A stretch of DNA of 50,247 nt from Rubrobacteraceae bacterium (GCA_030448125.1 JAUJNO010000015.1:4584-54830); one strand, 5' to 3'; shown: positions 31,797-41,372, counted from the stretch's first letter. A program made the numbers and translations. Notes: generated by a model from the letters alone, not told the origin.

Positions 31797-32465
31797 CTAG
31801 GTACCTTGAGCGTCCAAGACCGACTGCTGCTCGTTCGGGCCCGCTCGGTGTATGACAGCCTGGCCCACCGCCCGGGGCTCGAGCCGCCCGTCTATTATGT
31901 AGTAGGAGGCCTCGGAGACCCCATTGGCCTGCATGATCTCCCGTATCGGTCTTATGAGCCGCCGCTCCCTGGTCATCGCGAAGATCAAAACCTTCCCCAT
32001 CTCGAACTGGTCGTTCCAGGCGCCCGCCTCCTCCCTGGGAGCCTGCATGTCCGTAAGTATAGGCACGGCCCCGACCCTCGTGAACGAACCGGCCAGAAGG
32101 ACCGCCGCCAGCGAGATAAAGACCAGGAACGTCGGCACCCCTATGGAGGGAACGGCGATCGCGAAGAACGCCCCCAGGACCAGAAAGGCAACCGCGAATC
32201 CGATCGGCACCTCGAGGCCCCGCCTGTCGTTGGGGACCACGATGTAGAGCATCCCCTCCGGGAACGGCTCGGGTTCGTCGGGATCCTGGCGTTTGAGGAT
32301 GACCATCAGGTCATCCCTGGTTACACCGAGGTCCCGGATCTCCCGGACCGCCCGGTTGAGCGCGGCGCCGTCGTCCACGATCCCTACCACGGTGTACTCG
32401 GTCCTCTGCTCCGTCGGGTTCGCCCCGTCGGAGGTCGTCTCCGATACGTCCCGCCCTCTCTCCAA
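31797..32465 (-). CDS. Two-helix membrane protein leading the respiratory operon
   Basis: 222 residues. The start is TTG at 32465, because GGAGGT lies at 32472-32477; the frame runs further up without a supported start. A cytoplasmic ferredoxin-like or ACT-like half (TVVGIVDDGAALNRAVREIR) leads to two membrane helices (IGFAVAFLVLGAFFAIAVPS and VPTFLVFISLAAVLLAGSF) and a C-terminal soluble half (VLIFAMTRERRLIRPIREI). The layout recalls ActD (DUF3341) of alternative complex III, but I cannot show homology. It ends 18 bases before the CydA-like gene. The operon promoter should lie in 32466-32680, shared with the divergent gene. Confidence 0.55.
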   Translation of the reverse strand: MERGRDVSETTSDGANPTEQRTEYTVVGIVDDGAALNRAVREIRDLGVTRDDLMVILKRQDPDEPEPFPEGMLYIVVPNDRRGLEVPIGFAVAFLVLGAFFAIAVPSIGVPTFLVFISLAAVLLAGSFTRVGAVPILTDMQAPREEAGAWNDQFEMGKVLIFAMTRERRLIRPIREIMQANGVSEASYYIIDGRLEPRAVGQAVIHRAGPNEQQSVLDAQGT

Positions 32466-32682
32466 GCTGCTACCTCCACCCGTCTCTACGGAGGATCTCC
32501 GGTCGTCCGGGCCGTCCGCCCTGGCGTCCTTTTGCCGCACACCAGCATACTCTTTCGCGTTCCAGCACACCAGCCCGGTCCGCGCCTCGCCGGTATCGCT
32601 TTCACATTATTTCGTCCACCGTCGAAGGACCGCTGTGAAAGAACGCCTATATCATTCCCCGCAGACGGGTAGAATAAGCACG

Positions 32683-33351
32683 GTGGATACCCGCAACCAG
32701 CAGAAGCTCCCGGACCACGGCGCCCGTCCCCCAGACGAGCACTACGAAGAGCCGGGGCTCGGAGCCTGGCTCAAGCGGAACCCCTGGCTCCTCGTGCGCC
32801 TCTTTATGGTCATGGTCTTTGCCTTCAGCGCCACTACCACCGCAGCCAACTTCTCCTACGCTCTCCAGAGCGAGCTGACAGAGTTGAGCGTCGAGCAACT
32901 TAACCGCGGCGAGTTACCGTCGGGCATAGAACTTGGGGACTATGTCGAGGTCACGGGCACCCCGGACTTCAGCACGAACCCCGACACCGGACAACCCCAG
33001 ATAGGCGTCTCCATCCGCTACGAGGTCTCCTACTACTACTTCAGGCTCGAAGAGACGGGAGAGAACCTTCTCATTCAGCAGACCACCGATCCGGGTCTGA
33101 TGGAGAACGGCGAGCAAGTCTGGCGCGGCAAGCTCGCGACGGTGGGAACCGTGATCTTCCACGACACGACCCAGAGCGGGCTCGAGATCGCCGGCCTGCC
33201 CCAGGACGAGGCGATCCCCGTCATAGAGACCGGAGATACCCCAGAGTACTACCGCCAGATCTTTCCGGCCTACTCGGCCATTATCGGGCTCTGGGTCCTC
33301 TCCATCGTCTGGCTCGTCTGGAAGAGGAACAAGCCGTTTTTGGGGTTGTAG
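32683..33351 (+). CDS. Membrane protein with DUF3592-like layout
   Basis: 222 residues from GTG at 32683 (an earlier GTG at 32634 is possible). A hydrophilic leader precedes one membrane helix (LLVRLFMVMVFAFSATTT), then a beta-rich extracytoplasmic domain (VEVTGTPDFSTNP, SIRYEVSYYYFRLEE) and a C-terminal helix (AIIGLWVLSIVWLVWKRNK). This topology resembles DUF3592 proteins, but the family assignment is tentative. Divergent from the respiratory operon. Confidence 0.55.
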   Translation: MDTRNQQKLPDHGARPPDEHYEEPGLGAWLKRNPWLLVRLFMVMVFAFSATTTAANFSYALQSELTELSVEQLNRGELPSGIELGDYVEVTGTPDFSTNPDTGQPQIGVSIRYEVSYYYFRLEETGENLLIQQTTDPGLMENGEQVWRGKLATVGTVIFHDTTQSGLEIAGLPQDEAIPVIETGDTPEYYRQIFPAYSAIIGLWVLSIVWLVWKRNKPFLGL

Positions 33352-33354
33352 TTT

Positions 33355-33474
33355 TTAGAGCTTCCGCCAATAGGCTAGCCACTTTTCATACTTGACAACT
33401 CTCAGAGTGGTTCAACAGCCTTCCTATCGTTCTCCTTGATACATGCGCTACTCGCCTATTGGCAGAGCCTCTAA
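33355..33474. mobile_element. 120-bp MITE related to the IS5-type element at 35.6 kb
   Basis: Imperfect terminal inverted repeats flank an AT-rich core: left TTAGAGCTTCCGCCAATAGG (33355-33374) and right, reversed, TTAGAGGCTCTGCCAATAGG. The shared CGCCAATAGGC and TAGAG also form the ends of the element at 35646-36656, so this is likely a non-autonomous derivative. No coding capacity. It lies just after the DUF3592-like stop. Bases 33475-33589 show nothing further. Confidence 0.7.
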
Positions 33475-33589
33475 GGCGCTATGTGGTGGACCACCGACCA
33501 CAATATGTAGTGGGTCCGAATAAAAATGCAGGAACCTGGAGATTGCCAGCTACCCTTCTCGAAAACTGCTTACGACTACTAGAAATCTT

Positions 33590-34444
33590 CTAGAGTTCGG
33601 CACGTTCGAACCTGCGCAGGGCGAGGAAGATAAACAGGACGGCCCAGAGCGCCGTGGCGGGAATGGAGATCAGGCCGTACACGGGAATCTGGCCCTGCGT
33701 TACCAGGTAGTATCCGGACTGGAAAAACAGCCAAGGGAAGGCTGCCGTCAGCCAGGGCGCGTAGTTGGCGATCATGAATCCCGCGACCATGAACCCAAAT
33801 ACGCTCCCGGCCAGCGACCCGCGACTTTCGAAGACCGTGCTGAGCAGCAACGACAGCGCAAGGTAGAAGAGCAACCCCAGAGCGAGTATCGCGAAGCCCC
33901 CGAGAAAGAGCAACGGCGGCGGGGGCAGCGTGGCGATGGCCGTCATCAGGACGTAGAACACGACTGCCGGTAAGAGCAGTGTGACTGTCAAGAGCCACCG
34001 GAAATGCACCACGAGCTTGGCGAGGACGAACGCCCTGCGCGACGCAGGCTTACTCAAGACCCAGGCGGCGGTCCCGAGCTGTTTCTCACCTATGATCGAG
34101 CCTTGCGTCTTCGCAACCACGGCTATGACCGAGGCCACCGACCCCAGAACGAAGAACATCAGCGCGCCCGCGTCGTTTATGTCTTTTGGGGAGTATCCTG
34201 GCTCCATCTCGCCCCGGATAAAGGCCACCGCCACGGAGATCAGCGCGACTATCAACATCCAGATCGTGCCGTGCGCCAGTAGCGACGGACCTGCGGTCCA
34301 CTCGCCGTTCTCCTTACCGACTAGGTTTCGAAAACCGCTCAGAGGGCCCCCGACCGGCTTCAGGGCGGCCTGTTCTTCGGGCTTCTCCATGTCTTTATGA
34401 GCGGTCTTGCGGCCGTTCGTCTCTAGCGTCTCTCTAGACTTCAC
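33590..34444 (-). CDS. ABC-2 type exporter permease
   Basis: 284 residues, six predicted membrane helices (first at about 58-78, LLAHGTIWMLIVALISVAV). The segment VVAKTQGSIIGEKQLGTAAW with SKPASRRAFVLAKLV is the cytoplasmic coupling region typical of ABC-2 permeases. GTG at 34444 lies inside the end of the ATPase gene (11-base overlap). It forms an exporter with that ATPase; the substrate is unknown. Both genes lie between the MITE and the IS5-type element, so they could have been mobilised together. Confidence 0.85.
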   Translation of the reverse strand: MKSRETLETNGRKTAHKDMEKPEEQAALKPVGGPLSGFRNLVGKENGEWTAGPSLLAHGTIWMLIVALISVAVAFIRGEMEPGYSPKDINDAGALMFFVLGSVASVIAVVAKTQGSIIGEKQLGTAAWVLSKPASRRAFVLAKLVVHFRWLLTVTLLLPAVVFYVLMTAIATLPPPPLLFLGGFAILALGLLFYLALSLLLSTVFESRGSLAGSVFGFMVAGFMIANYAPWLTAAFPWLFFQSGYYLVTQGQIPVYGLISIPATALWAVLFIFLALRRFERAEL

Positions 34445-35477
34445 CGCTACCGCCCTTCTCTATCAGGTCGAAGAAAGCCTCTTCGAGACTCTGCCGCTTG
34501 CGGCCGAAGCCGGTAACTCTTACGCCGCGAGTCTTCAGGACCAGCCGCAGGAGGTTTTCCTCGGCGGCGGACTCGTCGGTCGCCCTTACGGTCCAACGTC
34601 GCTCCCAGCCCGGCTCCGAAGATTCTTCGAGCGAGGAGATCCAGCTTTGCGAGCGGACGCGTGCTCGTGCTTGCTCCAGGACCGCTCCAGATTCACCTTT
34701 GAGAGCGAGTTCGTAGACGGTGCCTCCGGCACCGCCGGTCGTCAGGAGTTCATCTATCGGGGCCTGCGCGAGGAGCCTGCCGCGCTCGAGGATCGCCACC
34801 GAGTCGGAGACGCGCTGAACATCGTCGAGTATATGGGTGGAGTAGAAGATCGTTGTGTTCTGCTCGTCGCGTAGCCGCGCCATGATCTCCAGCACGTCGC
34901 GGCGGCCCATCGGGTCCAGTGAGGCGGCGGGTTCGTCCAGGATCAATAGCTCCGGATCGTTTATCTGGGCCTGTGCGAGCCCCAGTCGCTGCAGTTCGCC
35001 GCCGGAGAAGCCCCTGATCCTGCGGTCCGCCCGATCCGAGAGTCCAACCAGAGAGAGCGACTCGTCGACGCGCCGTTCGATGGCCGACTCCGGGCCGGAG
35101 TAGAAAAAGCGCGCCACGAACCGCAGCGTCTCGCGTGCCGTCATGTGACCGTAGTAGCGCGGGTCCTGGGCGAGGTAGCCGACTCTTCTACGAATCTGGA
35201 AGTCCTCGGAGAGGATGTCTTTTCCGAAGATCGAGCCGGAGCCGGAGGTTGGACGGACGAGTCCCAGCAGGAGTTTCATAGTCGTAGTCTTTCCCGCCCC
35301 GTTCGGTCCGAGAAAACCGAATATCGAGTTCTTAGGCACGCTGAGGTCGAGCGCCTTCAGCGCCACTACGTGCCCGTAGGTCTTGGTAAGCCCTCTGGTT
35401 TCTATGACAGCGGCGGGCGTGCTCTTACCGCCGGAATACTCTCCGAGAGCGGACCTATCGTCTCTGGAAGTTGTCAT
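34434..35477 (-). CDS. ABC transporter ATP-binding protein
   Basis: 347 residues from ATG 35477. Walker A is GPNGAGKTTTMK, the Q-loop LAQDPRYY, the signature FSGGELQRL, Walker B LLILDEPAASLDP and the H-loop STHILDD. A C-terminal domain of about 100 residues ends with the RKRQSLEEAFFDLIE motif typical of ABC-2 exporters. No Shine-Dalgarno precedes the ATG; instead TAGACT lies 10 bases upstream, so the message may be leaderless. The 22-bp region before the start (GTCTATCGCGGCGAGT) also occurs at about 37560. Confidence 0.9.
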   Translation of the reverse strand: MTTSRDDRSALGEYSGGKSTPAAVIETRGLTKTYGHVVALKALDLSVPKNSIFGFLGPNGAGKTTTMKLLLGLVRPTSGSGSIFGKDILSEDFQIRRRVGYLAQDPRYYGHMTARETLRFVARFFYSGPESAIERRVDESLSLVGLSDRADRRIRGFSGGELQRLGLAQAQINDPELLILDEPAASLDPMGRRDVLEIMARLRDEQNTTIFYSTHILDDVQRVSDSVAILERGRLLAQAPIDELLTTGGAGGTVYELALKGESGAVLEQARARVRSQSWISSLEESSEPGWERRWTVRATDESAAEENLLRLVLKTRGVRVTGFGRKRQSLEEAFFDLIEKGGSGEV

Positions 35478-35645
35478 AGACCGCAATAGTCTATCGCGGC
35501 GAGTATCGACCATACCGTAAACTCGTTTACTGCTCGACTCGCGAGAGTTTCGCGGCTCCGGGGTTACGACACCCCTATCCGTGCCCTCCGGCCGTCTCGG
35601 AAGCGTCTCGCGGCCCTCACCCCCGAACAACCTACGCCGGAAGCT

Positions 35646-36656
35646 CTTAGAGGCTCCGCCACTAGGGGTGAAGGTAGTCTGCTTGCAAGGCGGGCGCGGG
35701 CTGCTCGATCATCCGGGGAGTTCTCGAAGCTTCCTGGCAAAGGAGTCCGCCCGTGCCCGCGCTCCCAGCATACATCGTCGAGCCCATCTGGAAGCACAAT
35801 TCGTCGCGCTACTGCCCTCAGCAGTGCCTCGGGTGGACCATCCGCTCGGCTGCCACCGCTCCCGCATACCGCGGATCGGACGGTCTTCGAGAAGAAGCTG
35901 GTGCAGGTTTTGGTCTTCGGCTGCTGCGCTTACGAGAGGATCGCCGACGAGACCTGCTCGGCCACCACGTTGCGCCGCAGGCGCGACGAGTGGAGATCGC
36001 TCAAGGGGTGATGAACGAGTAGTTGCGAGGGATGGCGCTCGAAGCTTACGACAAGTTCATCAGTCTGCGGTTGACCGACGTGGCCGTCGATTGCTGCATC
36101 CAGAGAAGGCTCCTTGCGGTGGCGAGAAAGCGGGGAGAAGAAGCCCGGTGGTCGATAGGGGCAAACGGGGCATCAAGCGCTTCACAGCCGTCGATGCGGA
36201 AGAGGCATACCACTCGGGACCATCACGGCCCCAGCCAACCGCCACCACGACTCGCCGCTGTTGGGCGAGACCTTGGGGATACCCTGGGGAGGCGTTGGGC
36301 CCGATGCCCGAGGAGCGGGTGAGCGTGCATCTCGACCGCGGCTACGACTCTGAGGCCACGCGCAAGCGCCTAGAGGATCGCGGCCTGGGGACGCGGTGAT
36401 CTCTCAGAAGGGCAATCCGGCTCCCTTGTAGGCCACGAAGCGGTGGGTGGTGGAGCGCACGAACTCCTCCTGGAATAATGCCCACAAGAAGAAGCTTGTG
36501 TGGTGTACCGAACGGCGTGAGCCGGTCATTGACTTCTGGGTCGCCTTCTCCGAGGTGGTCATCATCGTGGGTCGGCTCGTTCGAAAAGCCTGGACTCGCT
36601 ACCGCTGGGAGGGCCGACCTTGCCGCCGACCGTAGCCTATTGGCGAAGCCTCTTAG
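35646..36656 (+). mobile_element. Degenerate IS5-type insertion sequence
   Basis: Terminal inverted repeats: left CTTAGAGGCTCCGCCACTAG (35646 on), right, reversed, CTAAGAGGCTTCGCCAATAG (ending 36656). In between, plus-strand fragments in different frames recover an IS5-type transposase: an N-terminal part near 35753-36020, DRGKRGIKR and VDAEEA near 36150-36200, LGPMPEERVSVHLDRGYDSE (36296-36355) and the C-terminal ERTNSSWNNAHKKK with RREPVIDFWVAFSEVVIIVG (36450-36575). Several frameshifts mean that no complete protein is made. The transposase cannot act, though the ends could still be used in trans. Confidence 0.8.
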
Positions 36657-37345
36657 TTACCTCTTAGTTAATAGTTTTCAGTTATCAGTTCCTGCCCTGC
36701 GCTGCTCGTAGCCTGAAGTCTGACAAGAACCATCGTTCTGCGATACCGGTAATCGGACCGCTCCGAATGCGGAACATATGTATTGACAGCGAAGGCTTAC
36801 TTCAGACTAACTCTACTGAAAACTAACAACTGACAGCTTAGTTAATAGTTTCAGCTTTCGTGCCCCATCCAGTCCGTACCTCCCTGCTTCCTACGCTGCT
36901 CAAGTAGCCTGAAGTCTGACAAGAACCGTGTTCCTATGAAGCGGTGCGCAAGCGGCACCATCGTCGGTCGCCTTCTCCGACGCGGTACCAGGCGACCGCG
37001 TCGATCATCATGTATGCGACATGCGAAGGCTGCAGCACCTTCGTACGCCACTCACACGTTGTACCAGGCGTTCGAAAAGCCTCGTTCTGCGCTACCGGTA
37101 ATGGGACCGCGCCGAACCTTGCCGCCGAACATATTGGCGAATTGCGTGTGCGCGAAGAACGTCTTAGTTACCTCTTACTTATGTTCGTAGTTTTCTATAG
37201 TGGTTTTCAGTTATGAGTTCTGCCCGATCTGCGCTGCTCGTAGCCCCCGCTGAAGCCTGACGAAGAACCATCGTTCTGCGATACCGGGGGTAATCTTGGG
37301 CGCTGAATGCGGAACATATGTATTGACAGCGAAGGCTTGGGCATC
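36650..37345. repeat. Repeated block downstream of the IS, with a second decayed IS 3' end
   Basis: A unit of about 150 bp occurs at 36651-36798 and again at 37163-37340. Shared strings include CTTAGTTACCTCTTA, GCGCTGCTCGTAGC, AACCATCGTTCTGCGATACC and GAATGCGGAACATATGTATT. A third partial copy is at 36838-36930. Between them, 36935-37140 resembles the 3' end of the IS (CGCCTTCTCCGA, GCGTTCGAAAAGCCT, CCTTGCCGCCGA), so the duplicated unit probably was IS end plus flank. AT content is higher than elsewhere. Nothing codes. Confidence 0.65.
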
Positions 37346-37359
37346 CAGCGAACTCTACT

Positions 37360-38960
37360 GATCGCCCTGTTCTCCGGGCTCGGCCTGACTCCCGGGCGTT
37401 GCCGCTCGGTCGAGAGCCTTCAGCGTTCTACGTCGTAGGTCTTCGAGTAATCCAACTCCTCTGGTCCCACCTACCGGTGACCGAGGCCAGGCTTCTCATC
37501 GCCGGCCCTTCGCGACATATCGCGGCGTAGTAGCCGGCATGGCGGAACTGACGCCTTATCGTCTATCGCGGCGAGTCGCACCACACCGCTTCCCATATTG
37601 GCAACGGTTTATTCCAGGAGGAGTCGGGCTCGTGCTCTCGCCCGCGGCTTTCTGGGGTTCTCCCGACAGCGTAGACGTAGCTTGTAGTGATCCTCGGGCT
37701 TGGCACCGGGCACCCCAGGTGGGCGCGAACGGCTCCCTGGTCGTGGAGCCTTTGGCGTTGACCATCCTCCTGGACCAACTGCTGCGGGTGAGGTCGCCGA
37801 ACGCCATCGTCCGGAGGGAGCCGCGGTCAGATAGATGGGGCGTTCTCGCCGGTTCGGGCAGAGATCCCCGGACGGTGATCTTCGCGCGGTGCCGTGGTCT
37901 ACCTGCCATCGCACGAGCGTTCGGTCGAAGATCGCCTATGGGGGCGGACCCGGTCACTTAACCAAGACGGATCTGGCCCCGCTGGTTCCAAGCGCATCGA
38001 CGTGGCCATACCGCGGATCGGGCCAGGTTTCGATGCCCGTCGTTGTCCAGCTGTGATCCTTCGGGCTTGCGTTACGAGGGGATCCCGACGTCGAGGTGGC
38101 CTGCGCCGCGTTCTGCAGGATCCTCTCCCCGCTAGTTGGCTATGTTGCCAAGGTTCGGCCCCGATCCTCGGTGAAGTTCGCGATCCACGATTCCCATCGA
38201 ACCCCAAGGCCGGTGCCGAGCTATCATCGTCCCTGCCTGAAGTCGTACGGCGCCGCCGGCCGTCGATAGGCGGCTTCCCTGGCACCATCTCGGTTGGCGA
38301 GCTCGTCAGCTGGGCCGAAGAAGCTCGCGGCTCTAAAGGCTTCCCTCGCGCATCACCCTGAGCGCTTCGTCGACACTGAAGGGGGATTCATCTCGGAACT
38401 CATCGTCGGCCCCAGCGGAGGCCCGACGAGGTCGGCCTATGGAGGGCACGACGATGCTCTAGGCGTGGCGATACCGGGGCTCTGGGTCTTCGCCTTCCTG
38501 TTCGGGTGCCTCCTCCGCGGATCGAGCGCGGGCGCTCCCGTAGGCGGGGCGCGTGGCGGCGCAGCGGACGATCGTTGATCTCTCTCGGGCGCCAGCGGGC
38601 GTCGTTAGACTGTGATGGATACACGTGATGACAGGATGTCTGCGTGACACGATGGGCACCATGCGCCACGTTCTCGCTCCAGGAATAATCACAGGGCAGA
38701 GCGGCCGGTGTACCGAACCCCGAATGATCATTAGTCGCGGTCTCCTCCGTCGCCTTCTCCCGTTCTACATCCGGCGCTCATCTACCGTGGCGCAAGCTCT
38801 TAATGATGACGGCGGGCGCTTTGTCGGCGATTATAGTCTTGTCCTCCGTCTGGCCTATATTGGCAGGCCCAGCGGTATCGAGCGTTACTGGCCTCAGAGG
38901 GAATGGCGACTGTATGGGCCTCTTCATCATTCTCCCGTATCGGCTTCGGCGATCACCTCC
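37360..38960 (+). pseudogene. Heavily decayed copy of an NCS2 (AzgA-like) permease
   Basis: No intact frame, but fragments follow the order of the permease at 39.2-40.36 kb. GTTCTCCGGGCTCGGCCT (37369) resembles its GCCTCCGGGCTCGGCCT. At 37741-37829 the frame reads VVEPLALTILLDQLLRVRSP, matching IVEGLLVTILVLTNLREAVL. GCGGACCCGGTCACTTA (37952-37968) is identical to part of 39479-39497. DTMGT recurs near 38640 and MMTA near 38803. The pattern suggests an old tandem duplicate with many substitutions and indels. Parts of 38000-38600 have no clear match. Long open frames here are incidental. Confidence 0.45.
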
Positions 38961-39189
38961 GGACGGCGGAGGCGGAGTCTTGACACCTGAAGGCGATATG
39001 GATTCTCTTCGCCCTGGACAAGTCGTCTTCGTCAACCCGGCCATCCTCGGTCAGCTCAATGAAGACACCTCATCGAAGGTCTGCTTATAGTGGCCTCTCG
39101 CCGACGCTTGGGGGTGTTCTTACGGCGCGCGACGGGCCTACATCATCTTCGTCAACCCCTCCATCCTCGGCAGCAGAGGACAGGCTTCT

Positions 39190-40360
39190 CCGAGGGGGTG
39201 TTCTTCACAGCATCTTCGCGAACTTCCCGGTCGCCCTGGCCTCCGGGCTCGGCCTCAACGCGGTCGTGGCCTTTACCCTGATTCTGGGCCAGCAACTCCC
39301 GTGGCAGACGGCGATGGCGGCTGTGATCGTGGAGGGCCTCCTCGTGACCATCCTCGTCCTGACGAACCTGCGCGAGGCCGTCCTGAACGCCATCCCTCTG
39401 GGTTTGAAGTTCGCGATCGCCGTCGGCATCGGGCTCTTTATAGCGTTCATCGGCCTGAAGAACGCCGGCATGGTGGTAGCGGACCCGGTCACTTATCTCA
39501 GGCTCGGGGACTTCAGGCAGGGGCCGGTCCTGCTCGCGGCCTTCGGGCTTGCACTCACCCTCGCGCTCGTCGCCCGCGGCTTTCGGGGTGGCTTGATCAT
39601 CGGCATTCTCCTAACCGGCGCGGTCGGCATGATCTTCGGGCTCGTGCCCCTGCCTACCGGGGTCGTAAGCCTCGCCTTCGACACCTCCACGATAGGCGGC
39701 GGGGTCCTGGCGCTGCCGGACGTGTTGCGGCTCTCGCTGGTGCCGATAATCTTCGCCCTTTTCATGACGGACTTCTTCGACACGATGGGTACCGTCATAG
39801 CGGTCGGCCAGGAGGGGAAGCTCCTCGACGAGGAGGGCCGGTTGCCGGACGCCAAGAGGATACTGCTAGTCGACTCCCTCGCGGCGGTCGGAGGCGGGGC
39901 CGCGGGCGCGAGCTCCGTCACCAGCTACATCGAGAGCGGCTCGGGGGTCGCCGAGGGGGGCCGGACGGGAATGACGAGCGTGGTGGTCGGGCTCCTCTTC
40001 CTGCTCGCGCTGCCGTTCTCGCCCCTGATCTCGGTGATAGGCGGCGCGGTCCCGATCCCCAATCCGGAAGGGGGGCAGGACATCCTCGTCTCTCCCGTTA
40101 CGGCGCCGGCGCTCATAGTGGTCGGCTTCCTGATGATGACGGCGGTGCGCTTTATCCCCTGGGAGGAGGTGGACGAGGCGATACCCGCTTTCCTCACCAT
40201 CCTGACCCTGCCCCTGACCTTCAACATCTCCTACGGCATCGGCTTCGGGTTCATCTCCTACGTGCTCATAAAGCTCGCCCGCGGCAAGCCCGGCGAGGTC
40301 CACCCCCTGCTCTACGGCGTGGCGATCCTCTTCGCCCTGGCCTTCCTGGTCCCCGAGTAA
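39190..40360 (+). pseudogene. NCS2-family purine permease (AzgA-like), 5' end damaged
   Basis: From about 39200 the frame reads FANFPVALASGLGLNAVVAF and continues intact through about ten helices, with TDFFDTMGTVIAVGQ, SVTSYIESGSGVAEGGRTG and PFSPLISVIGG, to the stop at 40360 (about 385 residues). AzgA-like proteins import adenine, guanine or hypoxanthine with protons. The N-terminal 40-60 residues should contain a first helix ending AYIIFVNPSIL. That motif is present at 39142 but in another frame, and an extra version (VVFVNPAILG) lies at about 39030. No start in frame gives the full N-terminus, so the gene is probably inactive or makes a short protein. Confidence 0.7.
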
Positions 40361-40518
40361 CACTCCCCTCCTGGTCCTCCGAGCCCCCGCGCGCCGACGC
40401 TGCGTTTACGGCACGCGGGGGCAGGGTAGAAGCCCCCGAGAGCAGGTAGTAGGGTACTGGGCTATATTGCCCGTACCGGTATGGGAACGTACGGTGGCAA
40501 GGGGGAGGTGAGAGAACC

Positions 40519-40779
40519 ATAGGTATTTTAGCCTGGATCTTGGTGGGACTCATCGCCGGGATATTGGCCAAGATCGCCATGCCGGGACCGGACCCCGGCG
40601 GAATAATCCTGACCATCGTTATCGGTATCGTAGGAGCCGTTATAGGCGGCTTCGTCGTCAACACGCTTTTGGGCGGACCCAACGTAGAGGGCTTCAATCT
40701 GACGTCCATCCTGGTGGCGACTTTTGGCTCCATCATTCTCCTGGCCGTATACCGCTTGGTCACACGCCGGACAGCGTAG
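40519..40779 (+). CDS. GlsB/YeaQ/YmgE family membrane protein with an ATA start
   Basis: 86 residues, three membrane helices. The conserved N-terminus G-I-L-A-W-I-L-V-G-L-I-A-G is in frame directly after ATA at 40519, and GGGAGGTGAG lies seven to nine bases upstream of it. The first TTG (40540) would remove half of helix 1. So ATA is the most probable start, or a mutated ATG. The rest (AMPGPDPGGIILTIVIGIVG, GGFVVNTLLGG) matches the family, which is linked to envelope stress through Asp23/Gls24 operons. It leads the following Asp23-AmaP group after 72 bp. Confidence 0.82.
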   Translation: MGILAWILVGLIAGILAKIAMPGPDPGGIILTIVIGIVGAVIGGFVVNTLLGGPNVEGFNLTSILVATFGSIILLAVYRLVTRRTA

Positions 40780-40851
40780 AGCCCCGAGCGGGCTTTCGCC
40801 GGGCGTTGGAAGCAGGTCGGACAAATCTCTTTAAGGAAGGGAGCACGAAGC

Positions 40852-41337
40852 ATGAGCGAGGAGAGAACCCAGCAGCAGCGGCAACAGCAGGACAGCCCGC
40901 TACAGACCGAGCGCGGCGGCACCAAGATCGAGGACAGCGTCGTCTCCAAGATCGCCGGCATCGCCGCGCAGGAGGTCGACGGCGTGCGGATGGGCGGCGG
41001 TACGAGCCAGGCGATCGGCGGTCTCCTGAGCAGCGTGACCGGCGGCAGCACCGGCGGCGGCAGCAGCCAGTCTCGCGGGGTCTCCGTCGAGGTCGGCGAG
41101 GTCGAGGCCGCGGTGGACGTGACTTTGACCGTCGCGTACGGTAGGTCCATCCCGCAGGTCGCCGAGGCCGTGCGCCGGAACATCATCAACCGCGTCGAGA
41201 ACCTCGTGGGCCTCAACGTCACGGAGGTCAACATCGCGGTCAACGACGTGTTCTTCCCCGAGCAAGAGCAGCAGCAACAGGAGCAGCAGCAGCTCGAGCA
41301 GCAGCGGCAGTCCGAGCAAGAGCAGAGGGTCCGGTAG
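40852..41337 (+). CDS. Asp23/Gls24 family envelope stress protein
   Basis: 161 residues. A Gln-rich leader (EERTQQQRQQQDSPLQTERG) precedes the Asp23 core (TKIEDSVVSKIAGIAAQEVD, then VEAAVDVTLTVAYGRSIPQV and VTEVNIAVNDV). The C-terminus is almost pure Gln/Glu (EQEQQQQEQQQLEQQ). Asp23 forms a layer below the membrane, tethered by AmaP, and protects against cell-wall stress. ATG 40852 follows GGAAGGGAG. Its partners follow in the same operon. Confidence 0.88.
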   Translation: MSEERTQQQRQQQDSPLQTERGGTKIEDSVVSKIAGIAAQEVDGVRMGGGTSQAIGGLLSSVTGGSTGGGSSQSRGVSVEVGEVEAAVDVTLTVAYGRSIPQVAEAVRRNIINRVENLVGLNVTEVNIAVNDVFFPEQEQQQQEQQQLEQQRQSEQEQRVR

Positions 41338-41372
41338 GGATCGGGAAGACGAACGGAGGGTAGACGAGGGCT

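Noticed and set aside
35581..36399. A single long open frame over the IS element
   Set aside because: Only its last third matches transposase; the rest is in the wrong frame, so it is not one gene.
37360..38960. CRISPR array or invertible cassette in the decay zone
   Set aside because: Repeats are not regularly spaced, have no constant length and are better explained as remains of permease and IS sequence.
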